Numbered from the stretch's first letter, positions 16,624-25,391 are shown. The stretch: DNA of 64,000 nucleotides from an uncultured Granulosicoccus sp. (GCA_947492525.1 CANLNQ010000035.1:1-64000); one strand, 5' to 3'. Notes: generated by a model from the sequence alone, not told the origin. Program-made: numbers and translations.

Positions 16624-16813
16624 ATGCTTGAGGTTCCCCGATTGGCGATTCACGCCGTGATTTTTCGATTGACGGACCAATCGTGGTCCGTGAAAGACAG
16701 CAAGACCATCCCGAGCGAGCGGCCGGCCAGTCACCCATCGCAGGTGGTGTGCGTCGACAGATCTTGGGCGGTAGGCTGTTCAACACGCGGCTATCGCGCA
16801 AACAGCCAGTGAT

Positions 16814-17230
16814 TCAGGCGACAGGAGGGCGGAATAGCGCCGAGGCCGTAGGTTGGACGAGCCGGTCATCTGCCACGGCAGAGGGGATACCGGCACCGCT
16901 GGACATCTCTTCGTACAAGAGCTTGTCAAACAGGGCAATCACCGGTACAGGGCAACTCGAGGCGCACGGCATGGAACAGCCCTGAGAGTCACTGCAATGC
17001 ATGAGGGGACAACAGTCGCTCGATCGCTGATCCTGCACGTCCAGACTGGCCATCTGAACATCCACTTCAACGACATGGTCGTGTGTCGCCGGCATGAAAG
17101 ACAGCAACGGCATGAACAGGACGCTTGCAACGACCAGGATAGAGAACAGCGCTACACACAGATGCACTCCATCTGCCCGGATACCCGAAGGTCCCGCAGA
17201 ACGGAGAGACTCAGGAGGCTTCATTGTCAT
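16814..17230 (-). CDS. Cys-rich exported protein of the copper cluster, ALFRPP family (copy 1)
   Basis: The 138-residue product is a clear paralogue of the protein at 18190. It shares the MxMxPP N-terminus, a hydrophobic export or anchor helix (about 22-44), a cysteine cluster (DCCPLMHCSDSQGCSMPCAS) and the C-terminal ALFRPPVA. Seven cysteines within about 25 residues and several Met/His suggest metal binding in the periplasm. I do not recognise a named family. ATG 17230 is chosen because both paralogues share the bases TTCAACGCATGAxAATGAA around it. No intact copper operon follows on this strand. Confidence 0.7.
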   Translation of the reverse strand: MTMKPPESLRSAGPSGIRADGVHLCVALFSILVVASVLFMPLLSFMPATHDHVVEVDVQMASLDVQDQRSSDCCPLMHCSDSQGCSMPCASSCPVPVIALFDKLLYEEMSSGAGIPSAVADDRLVQPTASALFRPPVA

Positions 17231-17544
17231 GCGTTGAACGTAAATAGATTGAATGGATGGTACTCCGGGACCAACTGCGTATCGGCGAATTTCCCATGAG
17301 CTGATCGTACACCCTCTCTGACAGAGCAAACCCACCCTCCGGGAGCATCAGAATATTTTTCATAGCTCAACGGGCAATGGTGCAGGATGTGTAGACCTGC
17401 GGATTGACCCTTGAACGAGCAACCTTCGAACTGCAGAACATCTCATTGGCGCACTTCTGGCGCGTCTGTCTGTCAAAGGACTCCGGAAGGAAATGTCTGA
17501 CATCAATCGACATTAGCGCCAGCGAATCGGTTCATAATCGGGTA
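17231..17544. other. Gene-free stretch between divergent copper genes
   Basis: No coding region is supported. It should contain the promoter for the minus-strand gene ending at 16814. I see no CueR-type dyad with a 19-bp spacer here, unlike the region at 18037. Confidence 0.4.
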
Positions 17545-17809
17545 ATGAACCGTAGCAAAGCGTCCGGAACAGGGTATGAGGGTATTTCACCCAAACCGTC
17601 AAGAATCCGCACTAGCTAGCGCTTTTGCCAAGGCGATCGACAAAGGCAAACTGCACGAGATCAAACGCAAGATTCAGGAACTACGTAGCATTCGCAAGAC
17701 CCTGCAACACCTGTCGAGGCCTTGTCGAGGTGACAGCGGTCCTGAATGTTCCATTCTCGGTGACCTAGCCCTCAGCATGCTTGGTCAAGCGATCAGTAGC
17801 GAAAACTGA
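17545..17809 (+). pseudogene. CueR-like copper regulator lacking its DNA-binding domain
   Basis: The frame at 17576-17809 encodes the dimerisation helix and metal-binding loop of a MerR-family Cu(I) sensor: HEIKRKIQELRSIRKTLQHL followed by CRGDSGPEC. The two cysteines are separated by seven residues, as Cys112 and Cys120 are in CueR. Upstream, ATG 17545 starts a few residues (MNRSKASGTG) reminiscent of the MerR N-terminus, but in another frame. The whole winged-helix domain of about 65 residues is absent. The product could not bind DNA like a normal MerR protein. Confidence 0.65.
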
Positions 17810-18036
17810 CTTTGACCACCCTGTCAGTGGTGGACGGAATCTTCATCAATATGACGAACGTTGGCGATACTCACTGGCTTCGCTTTCACGTCGAGCGAGG
17901 TAACCAGCATCCTGCTCACCATAGCGCACTGGCTACTGGCAAGGAGCCGTACCGGTCGGTACTGCATTCGCAGGCTGGCGGCGTGTGTTTGAAAATAAAC
18001 ACGTTCCTTAACGCCTCGTCAGCTGATTGTTTCCCC
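17810..18036. other. Gene-free stretch upstream of the copper-responsive promoter
   Basis: A 93-codon open frame starts at 17812 but shows no domain, ribosome site or codon pattern that would support it. Nothing else is recognised. Confidence 0.35.
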
Positions 18037-18067
18037 TTGACCCTCCACCAACTGGAAGGCTTATGGT
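18037..18067 (+). promoter_or_regulatory. CueR-type promoter/operator
   Basis: TTGACC (-35, 18037-18042) and TATGGT (-10, 18062-18067) are separated by 19 bp containing CTCC and GGAAGG arms around ACCAACT. The long spacer and CTCC/GGAG-type dyad match promoters activated by CueR. It faces the Cys-rich protein and multicopper oxidase genes at 18190 and 18810. Confidence 0.7.
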
Positions 18068-18189
18068 CAAGGCTTCAGGAACTTTGCCGATAGAAAATCG
18101 GTCCTAATTGCAGTCAGGCAGCTGAACCGATCAGAGATAACTCGTGTATGTGAGCAAGACGGTTCACCCAAACGATCCACATTCAACGC

Positions 18190-18624
18190 ATGATAATGAA
18201 TCCTCCTCAGTCGTACCGTTCTCCAGAACCTTTGGGTATCCGGATGAATGCGGTACGCCTGTGTGTGGCGTTGTTGGGTTTCTGGGTTGTGGCAGGCACC
18301 TTGTTCCTGCAAGTACAGATGTTGGCGTTGTCGACGCCGCTTGTGGACTACAGTAGCGCCTCCGACATCAGTTCGGAGATCCGAGTGACCAGCCTTGAGC
18401 AGAGAAATCAGGAATCCAGTGACTGTTGTCCTGACGAAGACTGTAGCGACTCTCAGGATTGTTCATCGCCGTGTGCCTTGAGTTGCCTTGCGCCGCTGGT
18501 CGCTGTGCTAGACAGTCGCATGCATGGAGTACGACCGCGCGGTGTGGACATGAGCACTGTCAATAATGACGACGGATTCGTCCAACCCACGCCGACCGCG
18601 TTATTCCGCCCCCCTATCGTCTGA
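18190..18624 (+). CDS. Cys-rich exported protein of the copper cluster, ALFRPP family (copy 2)
   Basis: The 144-residue protein has an N-terminal membrane helix (about 22-45, VRLCVALLGFWVVAGTLFL), an acidic linker and a dense cysteine cluster (SDCCPDEDCSDSQDCSSPCA). It ends with PTALFRPPIV. It resembles the products at 16814 and, more distantly, 36877, which share the cysteine block and the closing LFRPPI. A periplasmic metal-binding role is inferred from the cysteines and from its place directly behind a CueR-type promoter and before a multicopper oxidase. A GCGCGG/CCGCGC hairpin (18638-18652) follows. Confidence 0.7.
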   Translation: MIMNPPQSYRSPEPLGIRMNAVRLCVALLGFWVVAGTLFLQVQMLALSTPLVDYSSASDISSEIRVTSLEQRNQESSDCCPDEDCSDSQDCSSPCALSCLAPLVAVLDSRMHGVRPRGVDMSTVNNDDGFVQPTPTALFRPPIV

Positions 18625-18809
18625 CGCCACTGCTGTCGCGCGGCTTCCGCGCCTCGAACAGTCCTCCACCTGATTGCTGATCAGCCGGTTCCACATGCTG
18701 TGGGTCGCTGATGGAATGCTTCTGTGTGGATGGTCACCCTGTTTTTTCTGACCATGGCCAGATCGATATGTTTTCTTTCCCTTTTTGTTCAGCGCGCCGC
18801 CGAACGCCG

Positions 18810-20228
18810 ATGTCGCGTCGCGAATTCCTCGTCGGCTCAGGCGCGACTGCCGTGTCGTTTGCTCTGCCTGGCCTGATGGCACCGGCTGAAGCGGAGCCTC
18901 AGCCGCTTCGACACTTCACGCTTCGTCCCGGTAAGGCGATCGCTCAGCTGGTTCCCGGGAACCACCCGCCAACACCCGTGTGGGCATACAACGAGCTCGT
19001 ACCGGGGCCCGAAATTCGCGTCACTCAGGGTGATCGTGTGCGAATCGCCGTGGAGAACGCGCTTGATGAGGAGACGACCGTGCATTGGCATGGACTGCGT
19101 GTACCCCACAACATGGACGGGGTACCACACCTGACGCAAGCGCCGATCGGCCCCGGCGAGCGCTTCGTCTACGAGTTCGATGTGCCTGATGCCGGCACCT
19201 ACTGGTATCACCCTCACCAGCGCAGCTTCGAGCAGGTGGGACGCGGTCTCTATGGCCCGCTGATCATCGAAGAGAGAGAGCCAATCGCTGTCGATCGTGA
19301 CGTCACCTGGGTACTCGATGACTGGCGACTCGAGCGCGACGCTCGTATCAGCGACGACTTTGGCAACGGTCATGACATGAGCCATAACGGGCGCATCGGC
19401 AACACCGTCACGATCAATGGACAGGTGCCCGACAGCTTTCGGGTCAAACAGGGCGAGCGTATCCGTCTGCGCCTGATCAATGCGGCAAACGCACGGAATG
19501 TTGCTCTCGACTTTCACGACCATCGGCCGTGGATCGTCGCACTGGATGGCCAGCCTGTCACGCCACACGAGCCGATCAACCGCACCGTGGTGCTCGGACC
19601 GGCGATGCGAGCCGATCTTGTGCTCGACATGGGTGGTGATCCTGGCTCCCGATTTACCATTACCGACACCTTTTACCGAGATCTCGAATACGAGCTGATC
19701 GATGTGGTCTACGACCCGGAATCGCTCCGAACGAACGCGCTGGATGCAGCGATTGCGCTACCAGCCAACACCCTTCCGGAACCTCGAATGTCGGGAATCA
19801 CCCGTCATCAGATTCGATTCAACGGCGGGATGATGGGGCAGATGATGATGGGGCAGATGATGATGGGAGGCAACATGATGAACATGATGCGAGAAGGGAA
19901 AATGTGGTTCATCAATGGTGTCGCGGCATCGGATCATGTGATGGAACCGCTGGTGACCCTGCAGCGTGATCAAAGCTATCTGATGGAGATGATCAACGAC
20001 ACGGCCTGGCATCACCCGATCCACCTTCACGGGCACTCGTTTCGAGTGGTGAGCCGTAACGGTATAGCAACACCACATCAGGAATGGCAGGACACCGTGC
20101 TCATGGCACCCGAAGAAAAAGTGGAAATCGCCCTGGTGGCGGACAACCCCGGTGACTGGATGTTCCACTGCCACGTTCTCGAGCACCAGGCCGCCGGCAT
20201 GATGGGAATCGTTCGAGTCAGTGAATGA
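18810..20228 (+). CDS. Tat-exported multicopper oxidase (CueO/CopA-like)
   Basis: The 472-residue protein begins with a twin-arginine signal (SRREFLVGSG, hydrophobic stretch, AEA cleavage region). Three cupredoxin domains carry all copper ligands: HWHGLRVPHN and YWYHPHQRS in the first domain, then HPIHLHGHSF and HCHVLEHQAAGM at the C-terminus. A Met-rich insert (MMGQMMMGQMMMGGNMMNMM) precedes the last domain, as in CueO, where such Met residues take Cu(I). It should oxidise Cu(I) in the periplasm. ATG 18810 places the Arg pair near the N-terminus; upstream in-frame ATGs at 18711 and 18768 are possible. Related fragments lie at 16031 and 47755. Confidence 0.88.
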   Translation: MSRREFLVGSGATAVSFALPGLMAPAEAEPQPLRHFTLRPGKAIAQLVPGNHPPTPVWAYNELVPGPEIRVTQGDRVRIAVENALDEETTVHWHGLRVPHNMDGVPHLTQAPIGPGERFVYEFDVPDAGTYWYHPHQRSFEQVGRGLYGPLIIEEREPIAVDRDVTWVLDDWRLERDARISDDFGNGHDMSHNGRIGNTVTINGQVPDSFRVKQGERIRLRLINAANARNVALDFHDHRPWIVALDGQPVTPHEPINRTVVLGPAMRADLVLDMGGDPGSRFTITDTFYRDLEYELIDVVYDPESLRTNALDAAIALPANTLPEPRMSGITRHQIRFNGGMMGQMMMGQMMMGGNMMNMMREGKMWFINGVAASDHVMEPLVTLQRDQSYLMEMINDTAWHHPIHLHGHSFRVVSRNGIATPHQEWQDTVLMAPEEKVEIALVADNPGDWMFHCHVLEHQAAGMMGIVRVSE

Positions 20229-20286
20229 GCCAGTTCCGCCTCAACCACCCTCTTGTATTTTTCAGTCACAACCCAAAGGAAGCCTC

Positions 20287-20733
20287 ATGAATCTCTACAA
20301 AACAACTCTCGGTGCCATCAGCCTGTCGCTTGCGATGATCATGGCCATGACAAGCGGCGTGGCGCACGCCACCGATGCGCTCATCTACAAGAATCCGCAA
20401 TGCGGATGTTGTGAGAACTACGCCGACTATCTGCGGGCTAACGACTACGACGTCACGGTCAAACCCACGCATCAGCTGTCCTCGATGAGCCGCGAGTATG
20501 GCCTGTCCGATGCGTACCAGGGTTGCCATCTGGCGTTGATCGACGGGTACTTCGTCAGTGGTCACGTACCTGTCAATCTGATCGAGAAACTGCTCGCCGA
20601 GCGGCCCGCTATCGATGGGATCACCCTGCCAGGCATGCCCCTGGGATCACCAGGTATGGGCGGCACGAAGAGTGAGCCATGGACGATCTTTGCCCTCGAC
20701 GAGGGTGATCCGACAGTCTTTGCCATTCAATGA
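20287..20733 (+). CDS. DUF411 (CopG-like) periplasmic copper protein
   Basis: From ATG 20287 (AAAGGAAG upstream) the product is 148 residues with a signal peptide ending near AHA. The mature part begins DALIYKNPQCGCCENYADYL, containing the CxCC motif of the DUF411 family. It continues with GCHLALIDGYFVSGHVPVNL, a conserved Cys/His region, and GMPLGSPGM. Family members such as Vibrio and Pseudomonas CopG are periplasmic copper-binding proteins with a thioredoxin-like fold. It follows the multicopper oxidase, and its stop overlaps the next start. A second family member is at 39573. Confidence 0.85.
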   Translation: MNLYKTTLGAISLSLAMIMAMTSGVAHATDALIYKNPQCGCCENYADYLRANDYDVTVKPTHQLSSMSREYGLSDAYQGCHLALIDGYFVSGHVPVNLIEKLLAERPAIDGITLPGMPLGSPGMGGTKSEPWTIFALDEGDPTVFAIQ

Positions 20734-21452
20734 AAGTAGACGGACGCCGCCGCAGCGCTTCTGAACACTCAGAGCGCGTTGCCGTGAAACGCACCGCGCC
20801 CGTGGATGCTCAGCGAACTGGAGACGCAGTCGAATCGACAGCGTCAGCAACGCGCGCCACTGTCGTGAAACAATCGATTGCCAGTGTTGCATCACCAGGG
20901 ACGGGTCCCACACCGCAACATCGCGCCTCGTTCGTCCGGTTCCTGCCGTTGGTGGTATTTCTCGGTTTGAGCGTGATGCTTGGACTGGGGCTTCGTGAGG
21001 ACCCGTCTCGTTTGCCTTCGCCGTTGATTGGAAAACAAGTCCCGTCGTTCACGACGCCGGCGCTCGAGGGTCGACCGCCAGGGCTCAGCAGTGATGACCT
21101 TGTCGGTAAGGTTTCACTGGTGAACGTCTTTGCCTCCTGGTGTGCCGCTTGCCTTCAGGAACATCCACTGTTCATGAACCTGCGTGGCGTGGTGCCGATT
21201 CACGGCATCAACTACAAGGATGACCAGAGTGACGCCTTGTCGTGGTTGAGTAGATACGGCGATCCCTACGCGCGAATAGGCGCCGATCGCGAGGGCCTTG
21301 TGGGCATTGACTGGGGCGTCTACGGCGTACCTGAAACCTACGTGATCGATCAGGCCGGAATCATCCGGTACAAGCACATCGGTCCCGTTCTGGCCTCTGA
21401 CTGGCGGGACACCATCTGGCCATTGATTCAGGAACTGACACGTGACAATTGA
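20730..21452 (+). CDS. DsbE/CcmG-like thiol-disulfide protein with long N-terminal extension
   Basis: The 240-residue protein has an unusual polar extension of about 70 residues, a membrane helix (about 73-90, LPLVVFLGLSVMLGLGL) and a thioredoxin fold. The fold contains NVFASWCAACLQEHP (CxxC), then DWGVYGVPETYVID with the cis-Pro loop, and RYKHIGPV, all typical of CcmG/DsbE reductants. CcmG delivers electrons to apocytochrome c. Here, between DUF411 and TlpA-like genes with CcdA downstream, it more likely keeps copper-protein thiols reduced. ATG 20730 overlaps the previous stop. Confidence 0.82.
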   Translation: MKVDGRRRSASEHSERVAVKRTAPVDAQRTGDAVESTASATRATVVKQSIASVASPGTGPTPQHRASFVRFLPLVVFLGLSVMLGLGLREDPSRLPSPLIGKQVPSFTTPALEGRPPGLSSDDLVGKVSLVNVFASWCAACLQEHPLFMNLRGVVPIHGINYKDDQSDALSWLSRYGDPYARIGADREGLVGIDWGVYGVPETYVIDQAGIIRYKHIGPVLASDWRDTIWPLIQELTRDN

Positions 21453-21465
21453 GCGGGGGCACGCG

Positions 21466-22062
21466 ATGGTGACATTGCGAACACTACAGCTCGGGATACT
21501 CTTGATGATCGTCGTAGGAGCGGTAACGTTCTACCTACTATCCCGATCACCTGAGTCAATCGAGCTCACAACGCCGGTGCCCTCAACCGAATCGGTAGCA
21601 AGCGCATCATCCGGTTTCCCGATTCATGACGAACCGAAGCCGCTGCCGGCGCTGGCATTCATTGACGGTAACAGGCAGAAACGAACACTGGCATCGTTCG
21701 AGGGAAAACTGGTACTACTCAATATCTGGGCAACCTGGTGCGCGCCTTGCCGTGAAGAGATGCCCACGCTGGATCGGTTGCAGGCAATGCTTGGCAGTAC
21801 GTCGTTTGAAGTCGTTGCGCTGTCCATCGATAACGCGGAAGTGTCGCTGATCGAGGACTTCTACGCAGAGCTTGGCCTTGAGGCGCTGGCAGACTATGTT
21901 GATCCCGCTGGTAGCGCCATGACCGCCCTGAACGTGGTTGGCATTCCCGCCACGCTTCTGCTCAGCCCTCAGGGTGATGAGATCGGTCGCATGCTGGGCC
22001 CGGCCGAATGGGATGCGCCCGAGATGGTTGACACCATTCGAATGTATCTGTCGGCTGAGTGA
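21466..22062 (+). CDS. TlpA/ResA-like membrane-anchored thioredoxin
   Basis: ATG 21466 has a GCGGGGG ribosome site. The 198-residue product has an N-terminal signal anchor (about 5-26) and a thioredoxin domain with NIWATWCAPCREEMP (CxxC) and VVGIPATLLLSPQG (cis-Pro). It would act as a periplasmic reductant receiving electrons through CcdA (23234). A GTG at 21442 gives a longer form overlapping the upstream gene and is less likely. Two thiol proteins plus CcdA form a complete electron path in one operon. Confidence 0.82.
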   Translation: MVTLRTLQLGILLMIVVGAVTFYLLSRSPESIELTTPVPSTESVASASSGFPIHDEPKPLPALAFIDGNRQKRTLASFEGKLVLLNIWATWCAPCREEMPTLDRLQAMLGSTSFEVVALSIDNAEVSLIEDFYAELGLEALADYVDPAGSAMTALNVVGIPATLLLSPQGDEIGRMLGPAEWDAPEMVDTIRMYLSAE

Positions 22063-22080
22063 GGACACGAGTAACGGAAT

Positions 22081-22454
22081 GATGAACATCAAGTCCATTC
22101 AGAAGAGAAGCGGCTGGCTGTCGTGGCTTCCGCCAGTCTATGGAAAGTGGTACGTACCACGTCGAATGACGCTTGCCATGACGACGCTGTCACTGTCGTT
22201 GTTGACGGCCCTGGGTTTTCCTTCACGCCGTGGCATGACCAGAGCTCAGCGGCGACGCCGGCAGAGATACTGTAGGCCAGCCCTTGGTGGCGCTGGGCGA
22301 GGAGCGTCTCTTACCAGGTCATGCAGCTCTCCCGTCGAACGAGGCATTCGCTTTTGCAAATTGGGACAGTCATTGCCGAGTCGATCACCGTGTACTGGAC
22401 CATTGCCGATTGAAGATCACATTCGCCGTATTTCATTCTGGAGATAAATCATGA
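22081..22454 (+). pseudogene. Probable frameshifted small gene
   Basis: The first frame reads MMNIKSIQKRSGWLSWLPP and a plausible membrane helix (MTLAMTTLSLSLLTALG), then loses coding character. A second frame runs to ATPAEIL. A third frame ends with CRLKITFAVFHSGDKS. The last stop overlaps the next start as ATGA, which suggests a real gene end. At least two frameshifts are needed, so it is either decayed or misassembled. No family is recognised. Confidence 0.3.
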
Positions 22455-22717
22455 AAACCGACATCGCTACGACACCGTCGCTCAAGTCAGAACAGCCCAT
22501 CGCCAAGCCCCGATCGTTCAGGTCACGTCTCACAGGAATGCTGCACGGCCGAAAACCATTGCTGGTGGCGGGTGTTGCCATACTGGGAGCAGGCATGGTG
22601 TTGAACTGGGGCTGGCTAACAGCCGTGGGGGCAGCACCGATCATTCTGGCGCTCGCACCGTGCGCGCTGATGTGCACGGTCGGGATCTGCTGTATCAAGG
22701 GGAATAATCGACAATGA
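22451..22717 (+). CDS. Small two-helix membrane protein
   Basis: The 88-residue product has a basic, polar N-terminus and two hydrophobic segments (about 37-55 and 60-80). It ends ALAPCALMCTVGICC, with four cysteines in or near the second helix. Cysteines inside a membrane helix in a copper cluster suggest metal handling, but this is inference. CTGGAGAT precedes ATG 22451. A broken copy lies at 16331-16435. The stop overlaps the next start. Confidence 0.65.
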   Translation: MKTDIATTPSLKSEQPIAKPRSFRSRLTGMLHGRKPLLVAGVAILGAGMVLNWGWLTAVGAAPIILALAPCALMCTVGICCIKGNNRQ

Positions 22718-23229
22718 ATAGACTGCCGTCTGATACAAGCAGCTTCTCGGCAGGGTCTGCGCTAGATACTCCACACGACAGTGCATTGTTTCTGCAGACG
22801 TTACGACGCTATCTTTGCCTCATTGCGGTCGTGAACCTAGTCTGGGAGTTCGCCCACATGCCGCTGTACACAATTTGGCGTACAGGCACCGCAGGCGAGA
22901 TCGTGTTCGCCGCGGTGCACTGTACCGGCGGTGATATTCTGATCGCCATGAGTACGCTCTTGCTCGCGCTGATGATCTTCGGTGACGGCTGGCCGCGTGA
23001 TCGTTTGGCCGTACGGCGAGTGGTCGTGTCGACGATCAGTATGGGTGTCGGCTATACGGTGTTCAGCGAGTGGCTGAACATCGAAGTTCGCCAGGCCTGG
23101 GCGTACTCGGACCTGATGCCGATCGTACCGGTGATCGAGGCGGGGCTTTCCCCTCTACTGCAGTGGATCGTCATTCCGTCACTGGCGTTCGCCTGGGCGC
23201 TTCGACCTACTCGACACTCACACGGATAG
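22714..23229 (+). CDS. Hypothetical four-helix membrane protein
   Basis: This 171-residue protein has four likely membrane helices (near 35-55, 65-88, 104-120 and 140-162). Conserved-looking polar positions in helices include VWEFAHMPLY, AAVHCTGGD and FSEWLNIEVRQAW. His, Cys and Met within the membrane would suit metal or redox chemistry. I do not recognise a named family. ATGA overlap with the upstream gene and a 4-bp gap to ccdA place it in the same operon. Confidence 0.65.
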   Translation: MNRLPSDTSSFSAGSALDTPHDSALFLQTLRRYLCLIAVVNLVWEFAHMPLYTIWRTGTAGEIVFAAVHCTGGDILIAMSTLLLALMIFGDGWPRDRLAVRRVVVSTISMGVGYTVFSEWLNIEVRQAWAYSDLMPIVPVIEAGLSPLLQWIVIPSLAFAWALRPTRHSHG

Positions 23230-23233
23230 TTGC

Positions 23234-23977
23234 GTGTCTACCGAGATTGCCGGTATTGGCATCGTCGCCGCCTTTCTGGCCGGTGCCATCTCGTTTCTTT
23301 CGCCCTGTGTGCTGCCGTTGGTACCGGGCTATGTCTCGTTCATCGCTGGCCAGACGACTCAACCAGCAGAACAGCGGGCTGAGCTCACTGCGCGTTTGCG
23401 CGCGGTTGGCTTGAGCCTCTGTTTTGTGCTGGGCTTCTCGACGGTGTTTGTCGCACTTGGGGCGGGAGTTGGCATACTGGGGCGTGTGCTGCTGACCTGG
23501 CGCAGCGAGCTTGGCGTCGTCGGTGGGGCTATCATCGTCCTCTTTGGTCTATCGATGCTGGGCGTGTTGCGCTTTGACGCACTGCTTCGAGACACCCGGT
23601 TTCATCTTGACCTGCCGGGGGGACGTCCCTGGGGTGCCTATCTGCTAGGGCTGGCATTCGCCTTCGGCTGGACACCCTGCATCGGTCCCATCCTCGGCGC
23701 TATCCTGACCGTCGGAGCGACCACAACACGAACGACGGACGGCATTTGGCTATTGTCGATCTACTCGGCCGGGCTCGGTGTGCCTTTTCTGGTCACTGCC
23801 GTGTTCACTGACACAATTGCACGCCGGATCGGTGTCATTTCCCGTGTTGGCCGTATTCTCTACAAACTCGCTGGCGTCGTCATGGTACTCATGGGGATTG
23901 CCATCATGACAGGGCAACTCACGCGCTTTGCCTACTGGCTTCTCGTGGCATTTCCGGTTCTTGGAACCATGGGTTAG
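23234..23977 (+). CDS. ccdA: Cytochrome c biogenesis/thiol-reducing membrane protein CcdA
   Basis: The 247-residue protein has six predicted helices and the two signature cysteine motifs of the CcdA/DsbD-beta family: FLSPCVLPLVPGYVSF at the start and GWTPCIGPILGAI in the middle. It moves electrons from cytoplasmic thioredoxin across the membrane to periplasmic thiol proteins. The two thioredoxin-like proteins upstream (20730 and 21466) are the natural partners. The start is GTG 23234, 4 bp after the previous stop. Confidence 0.88.
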   Translation: MSTEIAGIGIVAAFLAGAISFLSPCVLPLVPGYVSFIAGQTTQPAEQRAELTARLRAVGLSLCFVLGFSTVFVALGAGVGILGRVLLTWRSELGVVGGAIIVLFGLSMLGVLRFDALLRDTRFHLDLPGGRPWGAYLLGLAFAFGWTPCIGPILGAILTVGATTTRTTDGIWLLSIYSAGLGVPFLVTAVFTDTIARRIGVISRVGRILYKLAGVVMVLMGIAIMTGQLTRFAYWLLVAFPVLGTMG

Positions 23978-24006
23978 TCGAGCCCTGACCTGAGGGAGCC
24001 ATCAGC

Positions 24007-24257
24007 TCAGCCATTCTGTGCGGAAGAGGGCATTTCTTCCCCTGACTCGGTCTTCGCCTGCATCATCTCGATGCAAGCTTCCATCATCGACATCGTGTGT
24101 TGCATGTCGCCCCCATCATGTCGCCGCTTCCGGTTGCTTGATCGCGCATCATTTGACCAGGAGCTTCCGACGCTATTTCCTGTGCAAACACCGCAGTGCT
24201 CAGCAAGGCGGAAAGCACCGCCGCTGCAAAACTGCTCTTCAAATTGCGTTTCATCAT
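24007..24257 (-). pseudogene. Small exported Met-rich protein with a frameshift at a G-run
   Basis: ATG 24257 with AAGGAGC upstream begins a signal peptide (MMKRNLKSSFAAAVLSALL, cleavage near VFA). The frame then reaches GSGDMMG and hits a run of five G. One inserted G would continue it as GDMQHTMSMMEACIEMMQAK to a stop at 24007. The Met-rich second part fits a copper-binding peptide. The break is either a real mutation or a homopolymer sequencing error. Confidence 0.55.
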
Positions 24258-24587
24258 TTGCTCCTTGCAGGTTGCGTTGTCAGTCCCGTCAGGAGTTCGG
24301 TGTCCCGGTTGGATTACTGTTGTCGGTGTCCGGGTAGTTGTCACCGCTCGCACTCATCGATCGGTGGAACGGCACTCGTGGCGATCTCTCGATTACTTGA
24401 GGTGATTCTATTGACGGCGCTCAAACCACCATACGGGCGAATGAAACCACAGTGGCTGCCATCAGATCGAACTCTGCCTCACAACTGTCACACCGACAAT
24501 CCCGAATCCGTTTGGAGCGGCTCATGTCCTTGTAATCGCCCTGCAGAGCGCGAGCGATGCTTGTGGATCCAAGGGTTCCGTTACCTA
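24258..24587. other. Gene-free spacer
   Basis: No coding region or clear structured element is supported. It lies between the 3' end of the methyltransferase gene and the start of the Met-rich gene, both on the minus strand. Confidence 0.35.
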
Positions 24588-25256
24588 TTACCGGTGTGTG
24601 TCGTGATCCTGCTCGGGGATTCGCTTACCAACACACAGGTAGGCTGTCCCAAACAGGAATTCACGGTACTCGACCTTGCTCAGATGCTCGAACACTGCAG
24701 CATAGGGTCTGAACGTCTCGTACTCTCGACTCACTCCAAACGGTGAGGTGATCCACACCCCGAGCTGAACCAGCCAGTCAGGCCAGCGTTCGGGATGTTT
24801 CAGTCCGTATACCGCCAATCGGCCGTTGTTCGACAGGCTGGCAGCGACGCGACTGATGATCACGTCGTATTCGGGCACCATCTCGAGAGAAAATGTGGCG
24901 AGTGCGCCGTCGATGGCGGGCGGCAAGCGGTATGTGGCGAGATCAGCCTGGATCCACTCGACGTTCCTGATGCCCCTGCGCTTTGCTCGACGCCGAGCTC
25001 GGGACAGCATATCGGGGGAAAGATCGACACAGATGATTCGTCCGCCCGGTCCCACCGCTTCGTGGAGCAAGGGCAAGTTCAACCCCGTTCCGCAGCCAAG
25101 ATCCGCTACGATCCCACCCGCTTGCAGTTTGAGTAGATGCACGGCCTGCACTCGATGACGACAAGCACCGAGCCACTCGAGGGGAATCGCCATCAGGTCG
25201 TAGATCGGCGCTATACGTTGGTACAGTCGCTTGACCTGTTCGCTATCGAGAATCAC
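24588..25256 (-). CDS. Class I SAM-dependent methyltransferase
   Basis: The 222-residue protein has the nucleotide-binding motif I VADLGCGTGLNLPLL, motif II ICVDLSP with an acidic end, and NVEWIQADLATY in motif III. It resembles the UbiE/COQ5-like group (YQRIAPIYDLMAIPLEW at the N-terminus). Methyltransferases of this type are common in metal-resistance islands, but the acceptor molecule is unknown. ATG 25256 is the first codon of the frame. The SCO1 gene lies upstream on the same strand, 135 bp away. Confidence 0.8.
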   Translation of the reverse strand: MILDSEQVKRLYQRIAPIYDLMAIPLEWLGACRHRVQAVHLLKLQAGGIVADLGCGTGLNLPLLHEAVGPGGRIICVDLSPDMLSRARRRAKRRGIRNVEWIQADLATYRLPPAIDGALATFSLEMVPEYDVIISRVAASLSNNGRLAVYGLKHPERWPDWLVQLGVWITSPFGVSREYETFRPYAAVFEHLSKVEYREFLFGTAYLCVGKRIPEQDHDTHR

Positions 25257-25391
25257 TGAAGCTCTCTTCCATCAGGTCTGTGATGAGTACACATAGACGC
25301 TTCGTCGGGCCCTGTGCATTGTGGCAATGCATGACGTATGCACGCGACTTCAAAATATGGTGTATTCAATACCCAGGCTCTCACCAGTGCG

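Noticed and set aside
16672-16691. Perfect 8-bp hairpin ACGGACCA/TGGTCCGT as a terminator
   Set aside because: No T-run follows on either strand; it is more likely a chance or regulatory palindrome.
17812-18093. 93-codon open frame before the copper-responsive promoter
   Set aside because: No ribosome site, domain or plausible composition, and the CueR-type promoter lies inside it.
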